Source of the DNA: Actinomortierella ambigua
Lineage: Eukaryota; Mortierellomycota; Mortierellomycetes; Mortierellales; Mortierellaceae
Assembly: GCA_016098155.1 (NCBI GenBank)
Contig: JAAAJB010000144.1
Coordinates: forward strand, 1-61,508
Length of the DNA: 61,508 bases
Direction of reading: 5' to 3'
The position numbers and the translations under genes are program-made. The notes beneath the pieces are model-generated. The model made no database searches. It was given only the letters and a program-made list of their open reading frames with translations, and had not been told where the DNA came from. Of the stretch, positions 53,112 to 61,508 are shown piece after piece (the first letter of the stretch is position 1; the number at the start of each line of letters is the position of its first letter).

Positions 53112-55373
53112 TTATTCGTCTTGCTTCAGGTTGTATTTGTTCTGCAAGTATTGTTGGCGCTCTTTGCCACTGGTATGGCCTTGCTCAAAAGCCTTACCAA
53201 ACCATGCAGCTGCCTGCGCAAAGTCCTTCTCAAGGCCAAGTCCCTTCTCATAAAGCATTCCCAGATTGTACGAAGCCGCCGCATCCCCACTCGCCGCCGC
53301 TTCTCGGATCCATGTCACGTTGTCGAAAAAGTCACTGCTGTCATCCTCTTTTTCTACATCAGACGTTGGTGGTGATGGTTGTTGTTGTTGTGATGTTGGT
53401 TGTTGTTGTGGTTGATGTTGTTGATTTTGTTGTTGTTGTTGCTTCTTGGCTTCAATACTCTTGATGTGTAGCTTGGCATCAGGATCGCCTTGGTCGGCAG
53501 CCTTTTGGAACCACTCAATTGCCTTATCATTGTCCTGTTCGACCTCGAGTCCAATCTCGTACGAGATACCCAGACCACACTGGGCCTCTTTGCACCCTTG
53601 TTCAGCGCTCTTGATGCACCACTCCATAGCTGCGGCATCGTTCTGCTCGACGCCTCGCCCCAAGTCATACATCCAGGCCAAATTATTCTGCGCAAAGGAG
53701 TCTCCCTGATCGGCCGCCTTGCGATACCACCGAACAGCCTCTTCGTCATCCTGCTCGACGCCACGGCCATCATAGTACATGTTGCCGAGATTGAACTGAC
53801 CGTAAGGGTTGCCTTGGTTCGCGGCAGCTCGGTACCATCGGACGGCCTCGGTGTCACTCTGGTCGACGCCACGTCCAGACTCGTACATCCATCCAAGGTT
53901 GCTCTGGGCATCGACGTTTCCCTTCTCGGCGGCCTTGAGGTACCATCGAGCGGCCTCCTCATTGCTCTTCTCGACGCCCCGACCGCTCTTGTACATGGTG
54001 CCGAGATTGAATTGGGCATTCTTATGCCCTTGTTCGGCCGACTTGCGATACAGGACGGCGGCCTCTTTCTCGTCCTTCTCAACGCCGACGCCGTTCTGGT
54101 ACTTGACGCCCAAATTGTTTTGGGCACTCGCATGTCCTTGGTCGGCCGCCTTGCGGTACCACTCTGCAGAGGCAACGACATCCTTGGCTGTGCCTTGTCC
54201 ACTCTCGTACATGACGGCGAGATTGAACTGGGCACCTGCATGCCCTTGTTCGGCCGCCTTGCAATACCACTGAACGGCCTCCTCGTCGTTTTGCTCGACG
54301 CCGCGTCCGTTCTGGTACATGACACCCACGTTGTTCTTGGCCCACATGTTGCCCAAGTCGGCGGCTTTGCGGTACCAGTGGACGGCCTCGGTATCGGACT
54401 GGTCGACCCCGCGTCCGTTCTCGTACATCCAGCCGAGGTTGCTCATCGCATTTGCGTTTCCTTGCTCTACGGCTTTGCGGTACCATTCCACAGCCTCGGT
54501 ATCGCTCTGTTGGACGCCGCGCCCGTTCTGATACATCCACCCAAGGCTGTTCTGGGCATCGTCGTGGTCCTGCTGTGCAGCGCGCAGGTACCACAGAACG
54601 GCCTTTTCGTCGTCTTGCTCGACGCCGCGCTCGTTCGCGTACATCCATCCGAGGCTAAACTGAGCATAGTAGTGGCCCTGGTCGGCCGCACGGCGGTACC
54701 AGATGGCGGCCAAGGTGTCGCTCTGCTCGATGCCAAAGCCGTTCTGATACATCCACCCCAGGTTGTTCTGGGCCTCGTCGTGGCCTTGGTCGGCGGAGCG
54801 ACGGTACCAGGCCACGGCCTCGGTGTCGCTCTGCTCGACTCCTTGGCCGTTCCGGTACATGAATCCGAGATTGCACTGGCCATAGGCGTTCCCGGTCTCG
54901 GCCGCCTGTCGGTACCAGGTGACGGCGGCCAGGTCGTCTTGGTCGAGGCCACCGCGTCCGTGTTGATGCATTAGTCCCAGGCTGTTTTGAGCGTCGCCGA
55001 CCCCTTGGGCGGCCGCCAGGCGGTACCAGACGATGGCGTCGACATCGCTCTTTTCGACGCCTTGGCCGTATTCGTACATGACGCCGAGCTTGTTCTGGGC
55101 CTGGGCGTCGCCGTGGAGGGCGGCTTCGCGGTACCAGAGGGCGGCGTCCAAGTGGCTCTTGGGGAGGTTGGTCCCGCCGACGAGGTAGAGGCCGCCGAGC
55201 CAGGATTGGGAGGCGACGTGGCCCCGGGTCGCTGCTTGCCGGTACCAGTGGACAGCGAGGGGATCGCTCTTGGGGAGGAGGGTACCGAGTTCATAGTGTT
55301 CTGCAAGAGCTACTTGAGCGAGGACGTCGTGCTGCTCGGCATCGAGGGTGAGCTGGATCAAGTCTTTGGTGTC
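53112..55373 (-). CDS. Sel1-repeat (SEL1-like TPR) protein
   Basis: The exon encodes about 753 residues almost wholly made of 36-residue Sel1 repeats; about 18-19 units are counted by their A..WYR.AA.QG signature, with GWMYENGRGVDQSDTEAV-type segments between. A Gln-rich interruption (KKQQQQQNQQHQPQQQ) lies before the last two repeats. Such proteins are helical scaffolds, for example yeast Chs4/Hrd3-type adaptors; the partner is unknown. The start is unsettled: the frame opens at a good acceptor (AG at 55375-55374) and no in-frame ATG lies near it. One solution is a first exon that ends exactly after an ATG at 55522-55520 followed by GTAGAG. The antisense strand is also open for 494 codons, a by-product of the repeats. 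Confidence 0.85.
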   Translation of the reverse strand, partial: DTKDLIQLTLDAEQHDVLAQVALAEHYELGTLLPKSDPLAVHWYRQAATRGHVASQSWLGGLYLVGGTNLPKSHLDAALWYREAALHGDAQAQNKLGVMYEYGQGVEKSDVDAIVWYRLAAAQGVGDAQNSLGLMHQHGRGGLDQDDLAAVTWYRQAAETGNAYGQCNLGFMYRNGQGVEQSDTEAVAWYRRSADQGHDEAQNNLGWMYQNGFGIEQSDTLAAIWYRRAADQGHYYAQFSLGWMYANERGVEQDDEKAVLWYLRAAQQDHDDAQNSLGWMYQNGRGVQQSDTEAVEWYRKAVEQGNANAMSNLGWMYENGRGVDQSDTEAVHWYRKAADLGNMWAKNNVGVMYQNGRGVEQNDEEAVQWYCKAAEQGHAGAQFNLAVMYESGQGTAKDVVASAEWYRKAADQGHASAQNNLGVKYQNGVGVEKDEKEAAVLYRKSAEQGHKNAQFNLGTMYKSGRGVEKSNEEAARWYLKAAEKGNVDAQSNLGWMYESGRGVDQSDTEAVRWYRAAANQGNPYGQFNLGNMYYDGRGVEQDDEEAVRWYRKAADQGDSFAQNNLAWMYDLGRGVEQNDAAAMEWCIKSAEQGCKEAQCGLGISYEIGLEVEQDNDKAIEWFQKAADQGDPDAKLHIKSIEAKKQQQQQNQQHQPQQQPTSQQQQPSPPTSDVEKEDDSSDFFDNVTWIREAAASGDAAASYNLGMLYEKGLGLEKDFAQAAAWFGKAFEQGHTSGKERQQYLQNKYNLKQDE

Positions 55374-56087
55374 CTGAGAGCGGGGAAGGAAAAAAAAAAA
55401 AAGTGTGTGGAGTGGAGAGTGGCGAAAGTTGTTAGACTTGAAGTTTGTTTTTAAAAAAATCCGGTGGTACTACTCTTTAGGGTGAGGGTAGGTGGGCGGG
55501 ATGCGAGTGACGACTCTACCATCGCTTTGGGATGAATCTCGATTGAAGGAGAAATGCAATGCAATGTTTCAATGGAAGAAGTAGGGTGCAGATGGGGTTG
55601 ATGGACAAGGAGGGGCGAGAAGGAAAGAGAAGAAAAAAAAAGGGGGGTCGAGGGCGTGGGTTCCACCTGCAAGCAAGGCCTAGATGCATCGCCCCTCGCC
55701 TCCCCAAAGTCGACCGTCCTTGCTCTGTTGTCGATGCACAGTGTGGACATCGCCACTCACCCTCCCTCAAAGATATGCACAAAGTGGACAATGGGGTGCT
55801 TGTCACACACACATACACACAGCCTGATCCTCGTCCCCGTCCTTTGGAAGTGGTTCCACAGCCTTAAATGGGCCGTTCCGTGTTGATGGTACACTCTGGC
55901 GCATCTGAAACTGATTTACGATCGCTGGTTGGTTGCCACCAATCCTTGCAAACGGGTGCCTGGTGACTTTATTTCCTTTTGACTTCCAGGATGGCTGCCG
56001 GGTAAACGAGAAGGAGAGTGGGATATGCGTACACATACTTGGTCCTTTTTTTTTTCTTTTTTTTTTTCAATATGATTTTCGCTTCTT
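55374..56087. other. spacer between the Sel1 and FAD monooxygenase genes
   Basis: 714 bp with the possible first Sel1 exon (55520-55522) and promoter, and the 3' region of the monooxygenase gene. A/T homopolymers near 56047-56069. No other gene is seen. Confidence 0.4.
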
Positions 56088-59000
56088 TTATGCGTCTAGG
56101 ACACTGGGCTGAAGGGCGCCATTCGTCGCGTTGGCTGCGAGACTGGTCCGCTTGGCTGCTGTGGGTGTTGGTGCCACAACGCTGAATGACTCTGGCTGCA
56201 GCAACGATGACCGCTTGACCCGATTAGTACCACCAATTAGCCCCATGTTGGGCAAAGGCGTCGAAGATGGTGCCGTCCATGACTGTGGCCGTGGTACGGC
56301 ACCCTCCAGATCAGTTCCTCGCTCGCCTCGTCCATCAGTGTGGTTATTCGAAGCAGGAGTAACGGTGGCCGCCGCCATCTGGCCATGGATGCTAGAGTCC
56401 TCATCTGCTGTCGAATGCACCATCTGCCCATCCGACCACGGATTCTCCAGATCATGCGGTGCAGAAGGCGTGGGTGATGACAATGGTGTTTGAATGGCAC
56501 TCAGATTGGGGAGGTCTTCCGGATGCGACTGCTGCTGTTGATGTTGCTGTTCCGGTTGCTGTTGTTGCTCTTCTTGAGAGTTGGAGGCGGCTAGGGTTCC
56601 ACTCCTCCTTGAGGCTGAGGCGTCGCCGGCCATGAACGAGAACGACATTGGAGATGTCACTGTAGACCACATAGACGAAAGCTGGCGCGAAGGAGGTACC
56701 GGTGTTCCAGATGAGGGCGCAGATGACGAAGATGACGGTCCGGAGATGAAGGTGGTTGCTGTCGTTGCCGACGACAACGTGGATCCTGTAGCCCGAGTGC
56801 TGGAAGAAGCGGTCGAGATGTTGGACGATGTCCGGGTATGCAGGCTTGGGCGATGCAGTTGTTCAGCCCAGGCATTGGTCGATTCTGAATCTGCCGTCAC
56901 CGCAGTGGTCGCTGCCACTCCTGTGCCAGATGAAGCTGTGGCAGCATGCTGTGGCTGAGGGAGGATGGTGGATTGCCGTCGTAGGAAGGAAAAGGACATT
57001 CTTCCTGTTGGGGAGGGGCTCGAGGGTGGTGAGCTCCCCAAAATGACCGACGACCTCGAATCCCGCCTCCTGTCTTCGACATCCTCTGCTCGGCCGCCTG
57101 TCATCATGGTGATAATCTCCAGCTTTCGATTAGGTCTCTTTGCGTCATCTTCGTTATCTACTAGATCGCTTGCTTGTTTGGAGGACGAAGACGAAGAGGA
57201 AGACGATAGAGACTGGGCAGCTCGACGTACACGGCGTAGGGTTATCCCCGTGTTGGCCAAGTTGGGCTCTGTCAATGGACGAGCTGTGCCTTTGTCAGGT
57301 ACACCGGGGAGGAATGTCCATTGCGGGCGGTCATGGAATCGCTTGTCGTTCAATGCCATGCGCACCTTGTCTGGCATGTAGTGAAGAATCATGCTGCGCT
57401 TCAGCTGCGCTCCACGTCCCTATCGGAAATGGGCAAGACATCGATTCATTCAAACGTTGACAGGTCAGCACACCAAGAAAACGAGGTCTGCGTCGGCCTG
57501 TACGTACCAGAACCAAATCAAAGGAGTTCGGGGAAATGTAAAACAATACCTTGCCCAAAAAGACTTGCCGGGTCTGTGTGCATTGTTCGACGGAAGTTCT
57601 TGCCTGTGCCGAGCGTTTTTCGACATATGCCTTAAAAACAGAGGTAAGACTATCTGTAGTGTTGGACTCGAGACCGTACAGCAGGTTGACCAGTGTTACA
57701 CCGTCCACCATAACATCGCTTACGGGCATAGAAAACCCCTAGTAACAAAACGCGAATACGATGCCGTATGGATGTGTTGAGAGTGTGAGCATTAAGGCAC
57801 TTTTCGTTGCTCGGAGTTGGAAGTGAGAATAGGGTCTCCACCAAGGGCACATACCTTGTGACATGCTATTTTCAACGGTAGTTCAAGATAGTAGCCGTTA
57901 GAAAAGAAGAATAGGCGTCTTTTCACGGTGATCTTACTGCGGGGAACAACCACAGGAGTTACTCACCTTCACCGACAAGCACAACACGACCAGAGTACCA
58001 GGTCTCGTAATACCGGTCCTCGATCATGAGGGTGCTCACCTCATCAATCGATGTGTTTTCGATGAGGTCCTTCATATGACCGCCAAGTGGGCAGCCGACT
58101 TCTTTGATGATGTCCCAAAGGTCCTCAATTTCGTCGTGGCGCCAAGTGTATGCTTTGGAGGCCTCACCTTGTCGAATCTCAACGGTTTCGACTTCTCGAG
58201 TAATATCCCATGCAATCCTGTTGCCCAACAAAGGTATGAACCAGACAGAGTATGGTCTGTCGGCCAAATGCACCATCTGTAGCTCGGTGGTGTCTCCGAC
58301 CAAGGTCGGATACTGACCTGGGTTGAGGGGCTTGGTGATGCCGCTCATCCAGTGAAGGTCTGTCCGCATGGGCACCTGGTCCTGCTTGCACAGTGCCTTC
58401 TTTTCATCGAGTTTCCAGTAAAGGTTGTGGCGGACAGTCGAGAATGCGCCGTCTGCGCCAATGAGGACGTCACCTTCAACGGTCGACCCATCAGAGCAGC
58501 GGACAAACACACGCGGCTGCCCTGGTTGCTGTCCGGCATCCTTGGAGCCCGAGCCAGACGAAGTGGGGGCAGTGTCCAGTGTTGACGTGGATGGCTTGAC
58601 AAGCTCCATAAAGCCAAGTACCTTGTGACCGTATCGAATACGCTTAGCGGGGACCTGGCGAAGCAGAAGCGCGTGAAGTTGTGCCCGCGGAACCACCAAA
58701 GAGTGATATCCATATCTAAAAGCATCCATCCGAGTATTTGAGGGAGAGAGTGAAGGGGGAGATTGGCGTCAGCTACATAAGGCACTGGAGGGCTTCCCTG
58801 ATGGATAAGCAAGAATAAATATTTTGCCCTGCAAGCATGATTTGTTTCTGAGGAAAGTGTGTCTGTGAACACCGTGCATTGGCGTACATGGGTTTCGAAG
58901 CACATGCAAAACAATTGTTATTATGTTATTTGTTGTGTTGTGGAGCAATGCTAACTTTCACTCCTCCCCCCTCTCCCCTTTTTAATTCCACTTCCCACGG

Positions 59001-59436
59001 ACCGGAGATGTGTCCAACGGTCAGACGAGGAAAGGGCCTGACCTTTTCACTTTGTTCCTCATGTTCTTCGTGCCAGTCTTAGTACTTCTTAGTACTTTTT
59101 TTTTTTTTTTTTTTTTTTGTATTTTATCCTTCCTCACCTCTCATGGAATGATGAATAATCTATCCGGCCGACGAAGCTCATGTCCTCGGCCATCATGGAG
59201 ATGCCGCTGAGCGGTTTAGAGATGCGGACGAGCTCATCTTCGAGCCCTAGTTGGACAAGAAAGTGGATGGCTGAAGGACCCAGTTGAGTGGCCCCTCCCC
59301 GGGCCTGTTTGAGTTCCCTCTCAGAGGCCTGCTCGAGGACGACGTAGTCGATGCCAGCAAGCTCGAGGCCGAGGGCCACCGTGACACCAGATATGCCAGC
59401 TCCGACAACTATAGCCTTAATGTTGGTCGTGGCCAT
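56088..59436 (-). CDS. FAD-dependent monooxygenase with a long disordered C-terminus
   Basis: Five exons: 59436-59138, 58715-57967, 57865-57855 (11 nt), 57738-57550 and 57419-56088, all phase-consistent, giving 859 aa. The FAD-binding start is IKAIVVGAGISGVTVALGLE; DVLIGADGAFSTVR and WYSGRVVLVGEACHK carry the GD-like and second FAD motifs, the last being completed by the microexon. This is the p-hydroxybenzoate hydroxylase-type fold, which uses NAD(P)H and oxygen to hydroxylate small molecules; the substrate is unknown. Residues from about 480 on (Ser/Thr/Pro/Gln-rich, with RPLTEPN near the start of the tail) are far beyond the family's usual 450-500. In the third FAD motif the usual Asp of GDA is Glu (GEA). 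The 23-base T-run in intron 1 may confuse gene finders. Confidence 0.85.
57855..57865 (-). other. 11-nt microexon of the FAD monooxygenase gene
   Basis: CATGTCACAAG on the minus strand, preceded by AAAATAG and followed by GTATGTG. Joined to the single G left by the previous exon it encodes Ala-Cys-His-Lys and completes VGEACHK, exactly the residues expected at this site in the family. Confidence 0.8.
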
Positions 59437-60674
59437 TAGTGGGCGGGGATGTGTCAAAGGCGGATAAAATTGGATGGATGGAGAGGGAGGGCCTTGCGGG
59501 AAAGGAGGGAAAGTGTGGGAATGGTGAATGACAGGTGCGATGGAATGAATGAAATGCAGACACGAAAGAAGACTGAGATGATTCAAAGAGAAAAAAAAAA
59601 GAAGTTGAGGAAGTGAGAGACGCAAATAAGGAGGTAACATTAGGCGCAGTGTGCCCATACTTTACTTTTGTGTCTGTGTGGAGAAAACCTTAAGTCGCTT
59701 CTACACAATAATGCATGGCCAGTCAGCACATGAGAGCAAAACTCTCCTGAGGTCAGAGAGATCAATTGTGCCTGCTGGTTTGTTCGCCACTCCTCCCTCC
59801 TCGACAATCCCCCAGGAGCAGGGATGGGTCTATCCCCCGCCGCAATATTTATATCTTTCTAATAGGTTGTTTGTGAGTTCTCCATAGATGATTCCTGGAT
59901 GCGATGTACGTACAGTTTGGCTCACTGTATGGTACCTGCCGGCTTAGTCAAGCAAGAGGGGTCTGTTGGGTCACGACTCAATTGTGAGCAGTGTTGGCTC
60001 AACTATGGAGTCCGTTTACTCAGCACAGCTGTCCTCGGCGCATGAAGGCAGCAGGGAGACTGGTGTGATGGTGGCGACGGGCGTAGGAATGTGTGCACTG
60101 AAAGAAAGGGTGGCGGGGAGGAAAGGGAGGATCCATGGAGAAATGATTTGCGGAAGACCCAAAAAGAAACCCAAAGCAGCACCCATCAGCAGCACGAGAC
60201 CGTTGGATCATACCCGTTATTATGCCTCTGAAACAAATCATCCGTTTCGATCAATTCTCCAACGGCTGGATCTACGCGTGGTAGCGGAGAGAAAAAAGGG
60301 CAATTGCCAAATTAGAAGGGTGCTTGTCATGGTGGGGTGAGAGAGGGGAGTAATAGAGGGACAGGGAGAGGAGGAAGAGAGGGATTGAGGAGGGGGGAGG
60401 GAAGGAGAGGCCAACTTGCCAGTCAACTCTCTCCGAACAGTCGCTGAGAGACTGTTGCAAAACTGAGGTGGTGGTGGTGTTGGTGGTGGTGGAGCTCTTC
60501 AAGCCGATCCCTTCTTTCCTTCCTTCTTTCCTTTCCTCCTTCTCTCTCGTTCCTACCATACGACTTCCTTCCTTTCCCCATTAAACCTTCTTTACCTTGA
60601 CCCACCCACATCCCATTCCTGCTTGCTTCCTCATTGGCGCCCATTCTCTCACTCACTCACTCTCCTCATTCACA
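59437..60674. other. 1.24-kb divergent spacer
   Basis: Divergent upstream regions of the FAD monooxygenase gene (minus) and the SH3 gene (plus). Parts are G/A-rich (60330-60410) and C/T-rich (60505-60670). No gene is recognised. Confidence 0.45.
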
Positions 60675-61508
60675 ATGTCACTCTGGGCCGTGGCCGAATG
60701 GGACTACGCCGGGTCTCAGCAGGACGAACTTGTACGCTCACTCAATGAATGCTGTCTTGCGACAACTACTCCCGCCAACATGCCACGCCAGCTCGTTTTC
60801 CCAATCGCTGAAGTGTGCTGAAAGTTTCCCCCCTCTCTTTTTGCTTTCCAAACTGCCTTCTTTTCTTGCTGCTTCTAGTCCATGAGGCGGGGCGACATCA
60901 TTCAGATTATAGATCACTCACACGAGGAATGGTAATGTTGCGCGTAGAGTGGCCAAAGGCTATACCCCGATTGTCTCCAGAAACCCAGCATTCGCAGATT
61001 CGGTTGGCATTGCTTCCCGCCACCACACGGACCTCGAGCTGATTTGGCCATGAGCATGTACTCATGCAGACGATCGCTTCACCCCCGACCCCTTCCCGCC
61101 CCCACCGCCACCACCATTTTTTTTCCCTTTCACCCTGTTGTCTCTGTGTCCTCGGGTGTCTGTGGGTGCACAGGAAGATTGCACACCAGACTGTGTGCCA
61201 CCATACCCAAAACCCGTTGGCTCTGTTGATGACGCGCTTGAAACAAGGCAGGCAGAAACAGCATTCACCACCTTTCTGGGACATGCACCCATCTTTATAC
61301 ATATTCCCTCGCGATCCCCTTGTCCTTTTTCACTTTCTGCCACGTTGTGATTGCAGTCCTGTCCTGCTTGTTTGCCGCCAGTTTTTCTTGGTGTCCTTGC
61401 CTTGGTAAAAGAGCCCCGGAAGCTGCAGAGCAAAAAAAAAAAAAAAAAAAAAAGGGCCCAACCCCACCCCTGGGGGGCCGGGGCCCCGCGGGGCCGAGGG
61501 AGAACACC
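60675..61508 (+). CDS. 5' part of a gene for an SH3-domain protein (incomplete)
   Basis: Exon 1 (60675-60731) encodes MSLWAVAEWDYAGSQQDEL, and exon 2 (60879-60931) continues SMRRGDIIQIIDHSHEEW. Joined they give the first two thirds of an SH3 domain (ALYDY-like start, then the acidic DEL segment, the distal strand and the conserved Trp). The exon for the rest of the domain could not be placed. A frame from about 61173 (VPPYPKPVGSVDDALETRQA) after an acceptor looks coding but does not follow in phase from exon 2. The gene may run off the contig end or be distorted by errors near it. Start codon choice is firm because the domain begins at residue 4. Confidence 0.55.
61432..61508. other. A22 run and GC-rich contig end
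   Basis: A 22-base A-run is followed by about 55 bases of almost pure G/C with short GGGCC blocks, unlike anything else in the window. It reads like a homopolymer or assembly artefact at the contig end. Confidence 0.6.

Noticed and set aside
53490..54974. 494-codon open frame on the plus strand
   Set aside because: It is antisense to the Sel1 repeats. The strong 36-residue periodicity and G/C-rich third positions keep the opposite strand free of stops; no family features are seen.
1..61508. CRISPR array, bacterial operon or viral genome segment
   Set aside because: No regularly spaced repeats were seen, genes have spliceosomal introns, and gene content is fungal throughout.

Overview
The window reads as one complete contig from a filamentous early-diverging fungus, most likely Mortierellomycota (inference). 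Genes are on both strands. Most are cut by short introns with canonical GT..AG borders that restore long family-typical frames. There are no operons, rRNAs or CRISPR-like arrays. The contig begins in a (GAAA)n/(GA)n microsatellite and ends in a 22-base A-run followed by an odd GC-rich tail, so both ends look like assembly break points.

Layout. 0.3-9.8 kb: a very large DIP2-type protein (tandem adenylate-forming domains, 7 exons, about 2,924 aa). 10.4-12.8 kb: an F-box/LRR-like protein. 12.9-19.2 kb: a repeat island with a decayed Ty3/gypsy element, a broken gene for a GCM/WRKY-like zinc finger with a tandemly duplicated exon, two adjacent hairpins, and a second internally deleted gypsy fragment. 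19.2-20.4 kb: repeat-derived spacer. 20.4-21.9 kb: aldo/keto reductase. 22.2-24.6 kb: a second F-box protein, paralogous to the first, so the pair brackets the repeat island. 24.8-31.5 kb: a mitochondrial PPR protein divergent from a PRCC homologue, then the Fe-S assembly factor NAR1. 31.6-39.4 kb is gene-poor, with a small secreted cysteine-rich peptide and a secreted sedolisin protease. 39.4-50 kb: splicing factor PRP4, ribosomal protein P0, APC/C subunit DOC1/APC10 and a 14-exon RhoGEF. 51.5-61.5 kb: a stand-alone asparagine-synthetase-like protein with a zinc ribbon, a Sel1-repeat protein, an FAD monooxygenase with an 11-nt microexon and a long disordered tail, and the start of an SH3 gene.

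How the genes relate. Most are unrelated housekeeping genes: translation (P0), splicing (PRP4, probably PRCC), the cell cycle (DOC1), Fe-S assembly (NAR1), mitochondrial RNA (PPR) and Rho signalling. No multi-gene pathway or secondary-metabolite cluster is evident; the oxidoreductases (AKR, FAD monooxygenase) are 34 kb apart. The least explained material is the 12.9-20.4 kb island, the twin hairpins in it, a 77-bp repeat shared in inverted orientation with the gene-poor region at 32.9 kb, and a pair of identical 12-bp palindromes in the first F-box promoter. I did not find a clearly new multi-component system. All gene models come from reading splice sites and frame by eye, without alignments or RNA data.
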